Source of the DNA: Bacteroidales bacterium | GTDB taxonomy: Bacteria > Bacteroidota > Bacteroidia > Bacteroidales > FEN-979 | Direction: 5' to 3' | Length of the DNA: 64,000 nucleotides | NCBI GenBank assembly: GCA_023231005.1 | Contig: JALNWG010000007.1 | Coordinates: 67,284 to 131,283 of the forward strand | Shown: positions 34,711-44,774 of the stretch, one piece after another | How positions within the stretch are numbered: position 1 is the first letter of the stretch | Layout: every line of letters starts with the position of its first letter | The notes under the pieces: model-generated | Databases searched by the model: none | The model's input: only the letters and a program-made list of their open reading frames with translations | Told to the model about the DNA's origin: nothing | Position numbers and translations under genes: made by a program

Positions 34711-35457
34711 TCAACGCTTACTGTATATTTTACAGTGTAAAATCCCCAGTTTTTGTAAAAAATAAAACAAAGAAGTTTGCAATACCCCAAGCCCATATTT
34801 AAAACTTCGGGAAAAATTGATGGATGAAGCTTCTTTAAAATACTTTGTTGGACATGTAATTTCTGCAATTTCAAAACCCGCATAGAAAACTTGTGACAAC
34901 ATTTGGTTATCAAACACAAAATCATCAGAGTTAGCAGAATAATTAATCGTTTCCAACACAGTTCTCGAAAATGCCCGATAACCTGAATGGTATTCTGAAA
35001 GTTTTTGGTTCATCAACAGGTTCTGAATAAGCGTCAATAACCTGTTAAATAAATATTTATATCGTGGCATCCCTCCTTTTATCGCTCCCCTTCCAAGGAT
35101 CCTTGATCCAATCACGACATGATACAATCCACTGGCGATAATTTCTGACATGGCAGGAATAAGTTTTGGGGTATATTGATAATCGGGATGTAACATGATC
35201 ACTATGTCAGCGCCCAAAGCCAACGCAGTATCATAACATGTTTTCTGATTGCCTCCATATCCTTTGTTGAAATCATGGCGGATTATTTTAGTTATAGACA
35301 TTGAATGAGCCAATTGGAAAGTTTTATCTGTGCTGGCATCATCTACAAGAACCAAGGCATCAACCAAATCCATTGGTATCTCCGAAATTGTTTGTTTTAA
35401 GGTCTTCTCTGCATTATATGCCGGTAGAACGACGACAACTTTTTGCTGATGTATCAT
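34711..35457 (-). CDS. Family 2 glycosyltransferase (dolichol-phosphate-mannose-synthase type)
   Basis: Cytoplasmic-face transferase using a nucleotide sugar. The GT-A fold shows VVVLPAYNAEKTL near the N-terminus, VDDASTDKT, a metal-binding DxD-like stretch in ADIVIMLHPDYQYTP, and SGYRAFSR. No C-terminal membrane helices are evident, so it is the short soluble form. It starts at ATG 35457, with a 7/8 -7 box TATCTTTT at 35473-35466. It lies just downstream of the CNNM/CBS/CorC gene on the same strand. The acceptor is unknown, probably a polyprenyl phosphate or lipid. Confidence 0.88.
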   Translation of the reverse strand: MIHQQKVVVVLPAYNAEKTLKQTISEIPMDLVDALVLVDDASTDKTFQLAHSMSITKIIRHDFNKGYGGNQKTCYDTALALGADIVIMLHPDYQYTPKLIPAMSEIIASGLYHVVIGSRILGRGAIKGGMPRYKYLFNRLLTLIQNLLMNQKLSEYHSGYRAFSRTVLETINYSANSDDFVFDNQMLSQVFYAGFEIAEITCPTKYFKEASSINFSRSFKYGLGVLQTSLFYFLQKLGILHCKIYSKR

Positions 35458-35478
35458 GGTACAGGAAAAGATATTACT

Positions 35479-36759
35479 TCACAATTTTTTTACAATGAGC
35501 TTGTCGATCCGGTTCCCATCAAGATCAACGACTTCAAATTCAAAGTTTTTCCAGGAAAATTTTTCTCCGGGTAAAGGAATATGTTTCAAAATGCTCATCG
35601 CCAGACCGGCTAAGGTGTCAAACTTGACTTTGTTTTTATCAAACCCCTTGATGTTGAACTCGTATGCAAATTCATAAAACGACATTTGTCCATCCACCAG
35701 CCAGGAACCATCGTCGCGTTGATGGATCTGGGGTTCATCGTCGCTGGGTTCATTGAAATCTCCCACCAGGGCTTCAAGAATATCATTGAGGGTGACCATG
35801 CCTACTGTAGAACCATATTCATCAATCACCAGCCCGTAATGAATCTTGTTTTGTTTGAAGATTTCCAGGGTTTCATAAGCCGAAAGTGTTTCCAGAATAA
35901 ACTGGGCAGGTTTGATCTGCTCACTAAGGTTGAATTCTTCATCGCAGATGTTTTTCAGAAAGAGATCCTTGATAAAGATAACGCCCAATACCTTGTCGAG
36001 GTCATCATCACATACCGGATAAACAGAATGAAGCTCCTCTTCCATTTTGAGCCGAATCTCCCTGCCAGTTTCATGAATATCCAACCATACCAGATCCGAA
36101 TGGTGCGTCATCAGCGAGGATATTTTCCGGTCACCCAAATGGAAAACCCGCGTTACAATATCCTGTTCTATTTCTTGCACTTCTCCGTCTTCAGTCCCTT
36201 CTTGTACCATTGCTTTGATCTCATCCTCCGTAACTTTTGATTCTTCAGATGGCCTTATCCGTAATAGACGTACAATCAAATCTCCACAACGGGTCAGTAG
36301 AAAGGTAAAAGGATAGGTTATATAGGCGAGGGTCAACAACGGACGGATCATGGTTTTTGATATCTTTTCCGGATTTATCAATCCAATCCGTTTGGGGACC
36401 AACTCTCCGATCAGCATGGAAATAAAGGTGACTAAGATAACCACTCCGAGAAGAGCCAGAGAATGACTATATCCCGGATCCATCCCCATCTGTTGTAACA
36501 ACCCGGATACAGAATGAGCAAGGGCATCGCTCGAGAAAACACCGGTGAGGATCCCGATCAGTGTGATTACAATCTGAATGGTAGATAATACCCGCGAAGG
36601 ATCATTGGCATTCTCCAGCGCTAATTTTGCCAGTTTGTCACCCATCTGGGCATCCAGATCCAGTTTTGATTTGCGAGCAGAAACCAAGGCAATTTCTGAC
36701 ATCACAAAAATCCCATTGACAAGAAATAATATCAATAAGATGATGATGGCAGTGGTCAT
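35479..36759 (-). CDS. CNNM/CBS/CorC-HlyC family membrane protein (GldE candidate)
   Basis: Four-domain protein of 426 residues: an N-terminal DUF21/CNNM membrane domain (about 1-190) with three or four helices (TTAIIILLILFLVNGIFVMSE near the start), a CBS pair (about 205-330; ISSLMTHHSDLVWLD, LVIDEYGSTVGMVTLNDILEAL), and a CorC/HlyC domain (about 345-426). The family handles Mg2+/Co2+ efflux or sensing. GldE of Flavobacterium belongs here, and in that genome gldE lies beside gldD; here gldD lacks that neighbour, so this gene is a candidate. ATG 36759 is supported by the -7 box TACCTTTG at 36791-36784. Confidence 0.88.
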   Translation of the reverse strand: MTTAIIILLILFLVNGIFVMSEIALVSARKSKLDLDAQMGDKLAKLALENANDPSRVLSTIQIVITLIGILTGVFSSDALAHSVSGLLQQMGMDPGYSHSLALLGVVILVTFISMLIGELVPKRIGLINPEKISKTMIRPLLTLAYITYPFTFLLTRCGDLIVRLLRIRPSEESKVTEDEIKAMVQEGTEDGEVQEIEQDIVTRVFHLGDRKISSLMTHHSDLVWLDIHETGREIRLKMEEELHSVYPVCDDDLDKVLGVIFIKDLFLKNICDEEFNLSEQIKPAQFILETLSAYETLEIFKQNKIHYGLVIDEYGSTVGMVTLNDILEALVGDFNEPSDDEPQIHQRDDGSWLVDGQMSFYEFAYEFNIKGFDKNKVKFDTLAGLAMSILKHIPLPGEKFSWKNFEFEVVDLDGNRIDKLIVKKL

Positions 36760-36783
36760 GGGTTGAATGGTATTATTCTCCGA

Positions 36784-36791
36784 CAAAGGTA
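36784..36791 (-). promoter_or_regulatory. -7 box for the CNNM/CBS/CorC gene
   Basis: TACCTTTG on the minus strand, 24 bases before the ATG at 36759. It rules out the longer upstream in-frame start. Confidence 0.55.
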
Positions 36792-36849
36792 GAACAAAAA
36801 AGATGTCGGTGGGCGCGTGTAAAAATCGATTGACCAGCGTCAATGATCA

Positions 36850-38640
36850 TCATTCTTGAATCATTACCTTTATGGTTGAAGATTTGGTTCCATTGAACAG
36901 TCTGAGAATATACAATCCATCAGGAATTCCTTTAACATCAAAGGACAAATGGGATTTCCCAACAGAAACATTTGAAAATTCCCAATTCCTGATCATTCTG
37001 CCATCCTGGCTCCAGAGAGCAGCCTGGATGTTTGATGAAGTCTCCAGTTCAAAGTCAACAGAAATATTACCTGAAGCCGGATTAGGGTAAACAGTAAGGG
37101 AAGATAAAACTGGAACAATTTCTTTAACCCCTACGCCGATGCTTCCATTATTGAAAATATTCTGGCCAAATAACTGCCCTTTGCATAGATGAGAATAGGT
37201 GGTATCCATTTGATCGGTATAATAGGCCACCCATTGATTGCCGACTTCTTCAAGCGCCAGGAGTGCCACATTGTTCCCTGATTTGTTTGAAAGCAATGTA
37301 GTTTTTCCCCAAACGCTGTTGCCATCCGGATCCAATTTATTGGCATAAGAAAAAATTGCTGCGGAGGATGTTATTCTTTTCATGAAAAACAAAATACTCT
37401 CATTTATTCCCGATTTTCTTAGTGTCAGAAATGCATACGTGGAATCCAGCATAGAAACCTTGGGATAGAGCTCTTTAGCAGAATCTCCCCATATTCTTGT
37501 TCCCGTAGAAGATATTTTTTGTCCAAGAATGGAAGCCGTATGAGTGCTGAAATTTTTCTCTGCCCATACCACCAGCAATTCCTGAGTTTCAGGGAGGTAA
37601 CGGATTCCGAAATCGGCGCGTTCAAGATCGGTAGCAGCATCTATCACTACCGGAACCGGTTCCGGAAAAAGGGTATTTGCATCGGCATCGATATGCTGAA
37701 TAAAGGTTTGAATGGATACAGCCCCCTGATCATAAGCAACACCGACATAAAAACCATCCTCTGAATTTCGTTCTACATGAACCATGGTCATCGGATAATC
37801 GCCTGTGTATTTAGGGTAACTTAATATGTTTTTCGGGTGAGCAAACAGAGGAAGTCCATTCGCATCAATTTTTTGTGCCCATAATGATTGAAGGAATGAG
37901 GTATCGCTAAAGTCTGTGCTATCATGCCGGCAGATGGCCATGATATTCCCATTGGCTGTGGAATACATGGAAACACCCCAGTTAAATTCGGCAAACTCTC
38001 TGGGAAACGTATACTCCCATATCAATGTTCCGGTGGCTGATAATTTTTTTAGAATCACATTTTGGAAATTGCCTATGGGTGTACCAACTGAATCAATGGT
38101 TATATAGCCAATGCAGACCTGATTGTCCTCAGTTACCAGTAGATATGGAGAAAAGCTGGAACAGGCGGTTGATCCCTTACTGATTTGTACCCCTTCATCG
38201 CCCCACATCTTGACCCCGTTTTTTGTCAATTTATTTAGAAAAATAGCATTCACAGTATCCTCCGGCCCCGGATAAAATTGAACTTTTGAATAAGCCACAT
38301 AAACGCATGAATCCTGGTTGGGGACTACCGCCACGCCGGAAACCCAAGTCCGATTTGGTCCCGGATCAATCAGTATGCCATCATTCCCGAATTTCCGGTA
38401 TCCATGATAATCGATTTTTTGAAGATAAAGATTAAAGAAGGGCGCTTTTGGCAATGTGGATTTGTAGTATAGCAGGTAAGAGGCAGAATCGTTGCTATTC
38501 CCAACCATTTCGCCATAGGCATAAGCAGAGTCAACCCCTGCTAAAAGCGTGTTTGCAGATGGATCGGAAACCCATTGAGCCATTGCCACGTTCACCATAA
38601 TGATTAGTGAACCGATAAGAAATAATGTTCTTTTTTTCAT
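36850..38640 (-). CDS. Secreted T9SS cargo protein with no recognised enzyme domain
   Basis: 596 residues. A signal peptide ends in AMA with Gln next (QWVSDPSANT). The middle is beta-rich and shows repeated motifs such as LQKIDYHGYRKFGNDGI, LNKLTKNGVKMWGDEGV, AQKIDANGLPLF and QKISSTGTRIWGDS, which look like blades of a propeller-like repeat. A type A sorting domain ends the protein (YPNPASGNISVDF, IPDGLYILRLF). No catalytic motif was recognised. A 7/8 -7 box TATCTTTC lies at 38671-38664. It is divergent from the Asp-box protein. Confidence 0.85.
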   Translation of the reverse strand: MKKRTLFLIGSLIIMVNVAMAQWVSDPSANTLLAGVDSAYAYGEMVGNSNDSASYLLYYKSTLPKAPFFNLYLQKIDYHGYRKFGNDGILIDPGPNRTWVSGVAVVPNQDSCVYVAYSKVQFYPGPEDTVNAIFLNKLTKNGVKMWGDEGVQISKGSTACSSFSPYLLVTEDNQVCIGYITIDSVGTPIGNFQNVILKKLSATGTLIWEYTFPREFAEFNWGVSMYSTANGNIMAICRHDSTDFSDTSFLQSLWAQKIDANGLPLFAHPKNILSYPKYTGDYPMTMVHVERNSEDGFYVGVAYDQGAVSIQTFIQHIDADANTLFPEPVPVVIDAATDLERADFGIRYLPETQELLVVWAEKNFSTHTASILGQKISSTGTRIWGDSAKELYPKVSMLDSTYAFLTLRKSGINESILFFMKRITSSAAIFSYANKLDPDGNSVWGKTTLLSNKSGNNVALLALEEVGNQWVAYYTDQMDTTYSHLCKGQLFGQNIFNNGSIGVGVKEIVPVLSSLTVYPNPASGNISVDFELETSSNIQAALWSQDGRMIRNWEFSNVSVGKSHLSFDVKGIPDGLYILRLFNGTKSSTIKVMIQE

Positions 38641-38739
38641 ATAGGGTGAGTTTAAAGATGATGGAAAGATATAAAAAGTTTTAATAACGACCGCATTTTT
38701 AATTCTTAAAATCGCGGGAAGGCCTGTATAAAAATTCTA

Positions 38740-38747
38740 TATTTTTG
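38740..38747 (+). promoter_or_regulatory. -7 box for the Asp-box protein gene
   Basis: TATTTTTG fits TAnnTTTG and lies 66 bases before the ATG at 38814. A longer in-frame reading begins inside this box, which argues for the later start. Confidence 0.45.
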
Positions 38748-38813
38748 TATGAAATACCTTTTCTGCGTGGGGAAGGTGAAAGAGGGCAATTAATTGGTTT
38801 TAAATTACAAACT

Positions 38814-41800
38814 ATGATCAAACGAATTGTTGTTAGCTGTTTCGCGTTTCTATTCTTTTCCCCGGCAATTTTTTCGCAGGTTCCCGTGAGAAAGCTGGAG
38901 GTGACGGAGGCCGGCAAAGGAAAGATCAACACCCGGATAGATAACATCAAATATTGGAAACAAATGGTAAAACTGGGATATGTTAAACCCAACCCGAAAA
39001 CAAATGTTCCAAAGGGTCAGTTCACAGGAAGTTTGATGAAAGAATATAATCCTCACCATGTTACTGATTCCACTTCCAATTTTCCATTTCCAGTAATCAA
39101 TTCTCTAAATTCTCCCGACATTCCCGTTACCAACAAAGTAGATATAACCCAAAGCGAAAATTCGATTTTCATCGACCCCAAAGATGAATCTACAGTACTC
39201 AATTCCAACAATTCAACCAATTGGATCAATCATTATGCCCAGGATCCTTATGGAGCAGATGCATTACATTCATCTGACGGTGGTACTGGCTGGGCCGGCT
39301 CAACCGATGGGGTGAATGGAAGCAATTCAGGGGATCCTTCTGTTGCTATCGGCACAAATGGGTGGTGGTATGTAGGGAAGATCAATGCGGATTTTGGTCA
39401 ATCTGTTTCTTACAGTAAAAACAAAGGGAAAACATGGACTCGTGTTAATGTGGCCGATGGCCCGACTGTAGGGATCGGCCTATTGGATAAAAATCATTTA
39501 TGGATCGACAATTCTTCTTCCAGTCCTTTTAAGGGTTATTTGTACGATGCCTGGACCAATTTTATTCCCGATCAGGCCGATACCAATCAAATAGAGATTG
39601 TCCGTTCTACCGACTTTGGATTAACCTGGTCGTCACCTCACACAATCAGTACCGGGGTTTCTGCTTTGAAATTCAACCATGGCGTTAACATACAAACAGG
39701 GCCGGATGGCGAGGTATATGTGGCCTGGATTATTTATGATGAGTGGCCATCGGATGAAACCGCGATCGGTTTTACCCGGTCGTTTGATGGCGGGGGAATT
39801 TTTGCTCCGGCAACCCGGATTCTAAGCAATATCAAAGGGATCAGAACCTCCGGGACGGGAAAATATATGCGTGTTAATTCTTTCCCTTCCATGGCCGTGG
39901 ACAATAGTACCGGCCCAAACAGGGGAACCATCTATCTGACCTGGACCAACATCGGAGTGCCTGGGATCAATACCGGAACCGACATTGATATTTACCTGAT
40001 CAAGTCTACAGATCAAGGAAACACTTGGTCTACCCCCATCCGAATCAACCAGGATCCTTCGGGGTTGGGAAAACAACATTTTTTCCCATGGATCACCTGC
40101 GACCCGGTTACCGGCGGATTGTGCGTGATCTATTATGACGATCGCAACCTCTCTTCCACCGAAGTAGCCGCTTTTGTATCCTATTCCTATGACGGAGGCA
40201 TGACCTGGACCGATTCCCAGGTAAGTGATTATACCTGGACCCCGGCCCCCATCCCCGGTTTGGCCTATAGCTATTTTGGCGATTATTTAGGCATCCAGTC
40301 ATACAACATGAAGGTCTACCCGGTATGGACCAGCAATCACGATGGCGGGAGAGCCATGACCTATGTTTCCCCCTTCGATCTTGGGCCAAATCCCAATCAG
40401 CCCTGGATCATCTATAATTCTTGTCAGTTGACTTCAATTCCAGGAGGCATTATACAAAACCTTAATTTCGGAGACTCTCTTCACTTGTCGCTGGGACTGA
40501 AAAACGTTGGAGATCAACCAGGAATCGATATAACAGCCTTTATTTCCTGTTCCAGCCCATACGTTCTCCTTACTGATACCGTTGAGTCTTATGGAACAAT
40601 GGATCCGGGAGAGGTTAAAGTTGTTCCCAATGGTTTTACCATTAAAGTATCGGATACTATCCCGGATAATCAACTGGTCCGTTTCAATGTGCGGGTGACC
40701 AGTTCCGACTCTGTATGGTACAGCCATTTTTCATTGGAAGCTCACGCCCCGGCGCTAAAGATCACCAAACTCATCATTATCGATACGGTGAATGCGAATC
40801 ACAATGGCCGGTTGGATCCCGGTGAAACGGTTCAGATTATCGTCTACAATTCAAATACCGGTGATTTTCCCTCTGATTCAACCTGTGGAAAACTCTCCAC
40901 CACCTCCCCTTACCTAACCCTGGAGCCCGATAGTATCCTCCTGGGATCGTTTTTCCCCGGGGATATAAAAAAGGTTGTCTTTTCGGGAATCGTGAGCGAA
41001 GAAGCCCCGACAGGCAGTGCAGCAGATCTAAGCTATCTCCTTACTTCAGGCAACTATCGAAATAATAAGGTTTTTCGGGAGATCATCGGACAAGCAGTTG
41101 AAGACTGGGAAACGAATACATTTACCCATTTTAATTGGCAATCGGGAGGTACCTTACCCTGGACCCTGACTTCCCAGGATCCTTATGAGGGAATGTATGC
41201 TGCCCAATCGGGGATGATTGAAGATTACCAGAATTCACAACTTTTTTTGAATTATACTGCTGCTGCGAACGATAGCATTTCTTTTTATCTTAAAACATCC
41301 AGCGAGCAGGATTATGATTATATGATATTTTCCATCGATAATGTATACCAGGGACAATGGTCGGGAGATACTCCATGGACAAGAGCAGCATTTCCGGTCT
41401 CTGCGGGCCCTCACTTGTTCAAATGGATTTATTTTAAGGACCTTGCTTTTAGTTATGGACTGGATCGGGTTTGGATCGATTTTATAGCGCTTCCTCCGCC
41501 CTTGTTACCTTTCGTAGATCCTGGGCCTGATGATACGATTTGTGCAGGTGAAGTAGTTGCGCTTTCCGGAATTGCTCAGCCAAAGGATTCAATAAAATGG
41601 GCTACTATGGGAGATGGTCTGTTTTTCAGCGATACCTCCCTGTTTACCACCTATTATCCGGGAACCCAGGATCTGATTTCCGGTTCGGTGATCCTACGGT
41701 TAACCGCCTGCAATAATTTCGGAAGTTCAAGTAAAAACAAACATATTCAAATCAATCCTCGACCATTTATCGATATTGCTGTTTATCCTCAGGATACAGT

Positions 41801-42284
41801 TTGTTCCGGAAATACGATTACACTCACCGCAACTTCCTTGGAAGATGTGAGTTATTTGTGGACTCCGGGAAATTTCAGCTCTCCTGAAGTAATTTTTGAT
41901 ACAGCAAAAACCGGGGGTATTGGCTCCCACCAGATCTTTCTCCGGGTTACCAGCCCATTCAACTGTGTTCAAAAAGATTCGGTTACCATAACATTTAAAA
42001 ATTGTACAGGTTTGGAGAAAAGCGATCCGATTTCTACCGTGATAATCATTCCAAATCCAAATAATGGAAAGTTTCAGATCGTGTTAGATAGGAATACCCA
42101 TTCCCCTATCGATTTGAAAATTATCAATTCATCGGGCAGTCTGGTATTCTACGAAAAAGAGTCCAGAGACTGGCTTAGGAATAAGAAATTCTTTAATTTG
42201 AGTTTTCTTCCAGATGGTATATATTTGCTGTCGCTTGCTTCTGCTGGAGAAACCAGAACATGTAAATTGATTATTCAAAAATAA
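38814..42284 (+). CDS. Large secreted Asp-box (sialidase-fold) T9SS cargo protein
   Basis: 1156 residues starting MIKRIVVSCFAFLFFSPAIFSQ, a signal peptide with Gln after the predicted cleavage. Asp-box-like repeats of a six-bladed propeller are visible: SKNKGKTWTRV, STDFGLTWSSP, SFDGGGIFAPA, STDQGNTWSTP and SYDGGMTWTDS. CARDB-like or Ig-like domains follow (DPGEVKVVP, LDPGETVQIIV), then a jelly-roll segment and two Ig/PKD-like repeats. A type A sorting domain is at the C-terminus (IPNPNNGKFQIVL, LPDGIYLLSLAS). Sialidase activity is not established: I did not identify the Arg triad or the Tyr/Glu pair. A surface-binding or glycan-related role is inference. Confidence 0.85.
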   Translation: MIKRIVVSCFAFLFFSPAIFSQVPVRKLEVTEAGKGKINTRIDNIKYWKQMVKLGYVKPNPKTNVPKGQFTGSLMKEYNPHHVTDSTSNFPFPVINSLNSPDIPVTNKVDITQSENSIFIDPKDESTVLNSNNSTNWINHYAQDPYGADALHSSDGGTGWAGSTDGVNGSNSGDPSVAIGTNGWWYVGKINADFGQSVSYSKNKGKTWTRVNVADGPTVGIGLLDKNHLWIDNSSSSPFKGYLYDAWTNFIPDQADTNQIEIVRSTDFGLTWSSPHTISTGVSALKFNHGVNIQTGPDGEVYVAWIIYDEWPSDETAIGFTRSFDGGGIFAPATRILSNIKGIRTSGTGKYMRVNSFPSMAVDNSTGPNRGTIYLTWTNIGVPGINTGTDIDIYLIKSTDQGNTWSTPIRINQDPSGLGKQHFFPWITCDPVTGGLCVIYYDDRNLSSTEVAAFVSYSYDGGMTWTDSQVSDYTWTPAPIPGLAYSYFGDYLGIQSYNMKVYPVWTSNHDGGRAMTYVSPFDLGPNPNQPWIIYNSCQLTSIPGGIIQNLNFGDSLHLSLGLKNVGDQPGIDITAFISCSSPYVLLTDTVESYGTMDPGEVKVVPNGFTIKVSDTIPDNQLVRFNVRVTSSDSVWYSHFSLEAHAPALKITKLIIIDTVNANHNGRLDPGETVQIIVYNSNTGDFPSDSTCGKLSTTSPYLTLEPDSILLGSFFPGDIKKVVFSGIVSEEAPTGSAADLSYLLTSGNYRNNKVFREIIGQAVEDWETNTFTHFNWQSGGTLPWTLTSQDPYEGMYAAQSGMIEDYQNSQLFLNYTAAANDSISFYLKTSSEQDYDYMIFSIDNVYQGQWSGDTPWTRAAFPVSAGPHLFKWIYFKDLAFSYGLDRVWIDFIALPPPLLPFVDPGPDDTICAGEVVALSGIAQPKDSIKWATMGDGLFFSDTSLFTTYYPGTQDLISGSVILRLTACNNFGSSSKNKHIQINPRPFIDIAVYPQDTVCSGNTITLTATSLEDVSYLWTPGNFSSPEVIFDTAKTGGIGSHQIFLRVTSPFNCVQKDSVTITFKNCTGLEKSDPISTVIIIPNPNNGKFQIVLDRNTHSPIDLKIINSSGSLVFYEKESRDWLRNKKFFNLSFLPDGIYLLSLASAGETRTCKLIIQK

Positions 42285-42287
42285 AAC

Positions 42288-42485
42288 TTGGAAAAAATCA
42301 GCGCTATTGGTGTATTATTGATCTTCCTGTTCTATATCATGGGCTATTTCTTCATTTTTAGATGCAATCATTTTTTTCTTCAACAGGAATTGATCCGTGA
42401 GATCCGAAATGGAATTTTTCATGATAAGGTTATTTTTCTTAACATTCCATCCTTTTTCTTTGAAGAAAAGCCTACCAGCCAGTAG
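42288..42485 (+). CDS. Small putative membrane protein (possibly truncated)
   Basis: 65 codons from TTG 42288, three bases after the preceding stop. Residues about 6-25 form one hydrophobic helix (IGVLLIFLFYIMGYFFIFRC), followed by a charged amphipathic segment (LIREIRNGIFHDKVIFL). The N-terminus recalls a family of Bacteroidota proteins of about 150 residues with one N-terminal helix, which would make this a shortened copy; this is from memory and unchecked. There is no clear promoter or SD. It could also be non-coding read-through sequence. Confidence 0.4.
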   Translation: MEKISAIGVLLIFLFYIMGYFFIFRCNHFFLQQELIREIRNGIFHDKVIFLNIPSFFFEEKPTSQ

Positions 42486-42558
42486 GTAAGGGGTTGGGGC
42501 TTATGATCATTAATGCTATTTGGCAGATAACTAATATTCAACTAATTAATCTTTCATT

Positions 42559-44769
42559 ATGAAAACAAGGAATATACTATTTATTATACTTATTCTAGGA
42601 TTGTCGGCGCAGGCAATAGGTCAGCGAGTGACCAGGCCGGTAAAAAATGAGAACCCGTTAAAAGATACGATCAGTTTAAATGAAGTGTTGGTCACCGCAT
42701 TCAGGACTGACATCCCAATGAAGGAAATTCCTGCAGCCATCTCTATTATCAAGAGTTCTTCTTTAAACTCAATGCAAAAAACCATTGCCGCCGATGAAGC
42801 GCTAAGGTTTGTTCCCGGAACAAAAATCGATAACGGAACCGATGGTTCCCGGGTACATTTTTATATTCGCGGTCAAGGTATTTTATCAGAAAGTGGTTTT
42901 CGGGGCATCCAGGTATTGATTGATGGAATCCCGGTTAATGATCCAGGTGGATATTGCCCTGATTTATATGATGTTGATTGGGGAACTGTGAAACGTGTGG
43001 AAGTAGTAAGAGGACTTGCAGCCTCTTTATATGGCGGAAATGCAACAGGGGGGGTAGTCAACATCATTACAAATGATGGTGGGGAAAAACCCGTTAACAG
43101 TTTCCTGTCAGCCACTGCCGGATCTTATGGATTTTGGAAAATTCTGGGCCAGGTTGATGGAACCCAGGATAAAATCAATTACAGGGTCTCTTACTCACAT
43201 GCTCAGGGACATGGTTATCGCGATCATCAATCATTTATGTCAGATAATTTTAGTGAAAAAATAAATTGGACTCCTTCAGAAAAAGTTAAAATCACACAAA
43301 TATTAACCTATACGAACTATTTTAACCAGAATTCTGAAGGCATCAATCTTTACCGTTATGATACTTATGGACCCCGGGCTGCCAACACCGATGCAATACC
43401 ATATAATGAATTTCAGGAAACAAAGAGATTAACAGGTGCCTTGTTGGGAAAATTTGTTGTCGCTCAAAATCAGGACATTCAAGTAAAAGCTTATGTTAGA
43501 ATGAACAATTACCGGGAAACATCCAATAATGGAGACGATTATAAACCCTACCTTAATCTGGGTGGTTCAGCACAGTATAATCTTCACTTTGGCGGAGAAA
43601 AGCTGATGAATCATTTAAGCGTTGGCGTTGATTATCAAAGTCAGTCTATTACAGAACACCTGTTTGCAGTTCCTCCGGAAAACATGCGTGATTCGAACCG
43701 GGTCGACAGCCACTGGAGCCGTGATTGTTATGATCTGTCCACCATTCTGGTAAATCAGATCATCAAACAACGGAGCGCCGGAGTTTATCTGATCGACAAA
43801 CTTGATATTGCAAAAAAGTTCTATGCAATTTTGAATGTCCGTTATGATTATGTATACAGCAGTTTGACCAATAACATTCCGGTTCCTGATTCGGTATCCC
43901 CTTCAGGCAGCAGAACTTTCGACAAACCTACTTTCCGTATCGGATTAGCTTATAACATTGCCACCCCGATCAACCTCTACATTAATTATGGAACAGGATT
44001 TTTAACTCCTTCCAACGATGAACTATATAACAATCCTATTGCCTGGGGTGGCTTCAATGAATTGATCAAACCCTCAACTTCACAAGGAATAGAAATGGGG
44101 GTAAGAGGTGATATTGGAAAAATATTCCATTATGATGTTACCGGATTTGATATTTTTTCTGATAATGAATTTTCTCGCTTCAGTGTGCCAGGAAGAGGAA
44201 ATAATACTGCTTTTTATAAAAACATCGGGAAAAGCAACAAGTGGGGAATTGAGACTTCTTTATCTTTTTCTCCGGTAAAGAATGTGATCATTGATGCGGC
44301 TTATACCTATTCACATTTCCGGTATACAGCCCCCGATTATACCGATACCGTCAACGGGATTTATAATATTAAAGGCCATTGGTTACCGAATAGCCCTGAA
44401 CACATGTTAACTGCCCAGATATCGTACAACTTCTTGAAAAATTTTACCGTTGCCTTTGGAGCCCAATGGCAGTCAAAATGGTGCATCCAGGTTGATGACT
44501 CTATATACAACCAATATACCATTGGGCAAACCTACTATCAGCCGGGGAGTATCAGAAGTTCCTGGGTAGATGGATATGCCATTTTTAATTTAAACCTCGA
44601 CTATCAGTGGAAATTGGGTTGGCTGAGAGGAGATATCAGTCTTTATGCAAAAAATCTTTTTGATGAGCAGTATTTTGGTTTCACCGAACCGAATAATGGA
44701 CCTGATTATAACAGTTACCAGCCTGCACCAGGAAGAGAATTTTTCGTTAACCTGAAGCTGTTTTTCTAA
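42559..44769 (+). CDS. TonB-dependent outer membrane receptor
   Basis: 736-residue ligand-gated outer membrane channel. The signal peptide ends in AIG with Gln next (QRVTRPVKN). The N-terminal DTISLNEVLVTAFRTD leads into a plug domain (about 60-165; HFYIRGQGILSESGFRGIQVLIDGIPVND, VEVVRGLAASLYGGNATGGVVNI) followed by the beta barrel, which ends in aromatic FFVNLKLFF. There is no carboxypeptidase-like extension and no SusD partner, so it is unlikely to be a SusCD glycan system; a siderophore or other metal chelate is more likely. A hairpin terminator follows. Confidence 0.9.
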   Translation: MKTRNILFIILILGLSAQAIGQRVTRPVKNENPLKDTISLNEVLVTAFRTDIPMKEIPAAISIIKSSSLNSMQKTIAADEALRFVPGTKIDNGTDGSRVHFYIRGQGILSESGFRGIQVLIDGIPVNDPGGYCPDLYDVDWGTVKRVEVVRGLAASLYGGNATGGVVNIITNDGGEKPVNSFLSATAGSYGFWKILGQVDGTQDKINYRVSYSHAQGHGYRDHQSFMSDNFSEKINWTPSEKVKITQILTYTNYFNQNSEGINLYRYDTYGPRAANTDAIPYNEFQETKRLTGALLGKFVVAQNQDIQVKAYVRMNNYRETSNNGDDYKPYLNLGGSAQYNLHFGGEKLMNHLSVGVDYQSQSITEHLFAVPPENMRDSNRVDSHWSRDCYDLSTILVNQIIKQRSAGVYLIDKLDIAKKFYAILNVRYDYVYSSLTNNIPVPDSVSPSGSRTFDKPTFRIGLAYNIATPINLYINYGTGFLTPSNDELYNNPIAWGGFNELIKPSTSQGIEMGVRGDIGKIFHYDVTGFDIFSDNEFSRFSVPGRGNNTAFYKNIGKSNKWGIETSLSFSPVKNVIIDAAYTYSHFRYTAPDYTDTVNGIYNIKGHWLPNSPEHMLTAQISYNFLKNFTVAFGAQWQSKWCIQVDDSIYNQYTIGQTYYQPGSIRSSWVDGYAIFNLNLDYQWKLGWLRGDISLYAKNLFDEQYFGFTEPNNGPDYNSYQPAPGREFFVNLKLFF

Positions 44770-44774
44770 AGCCT

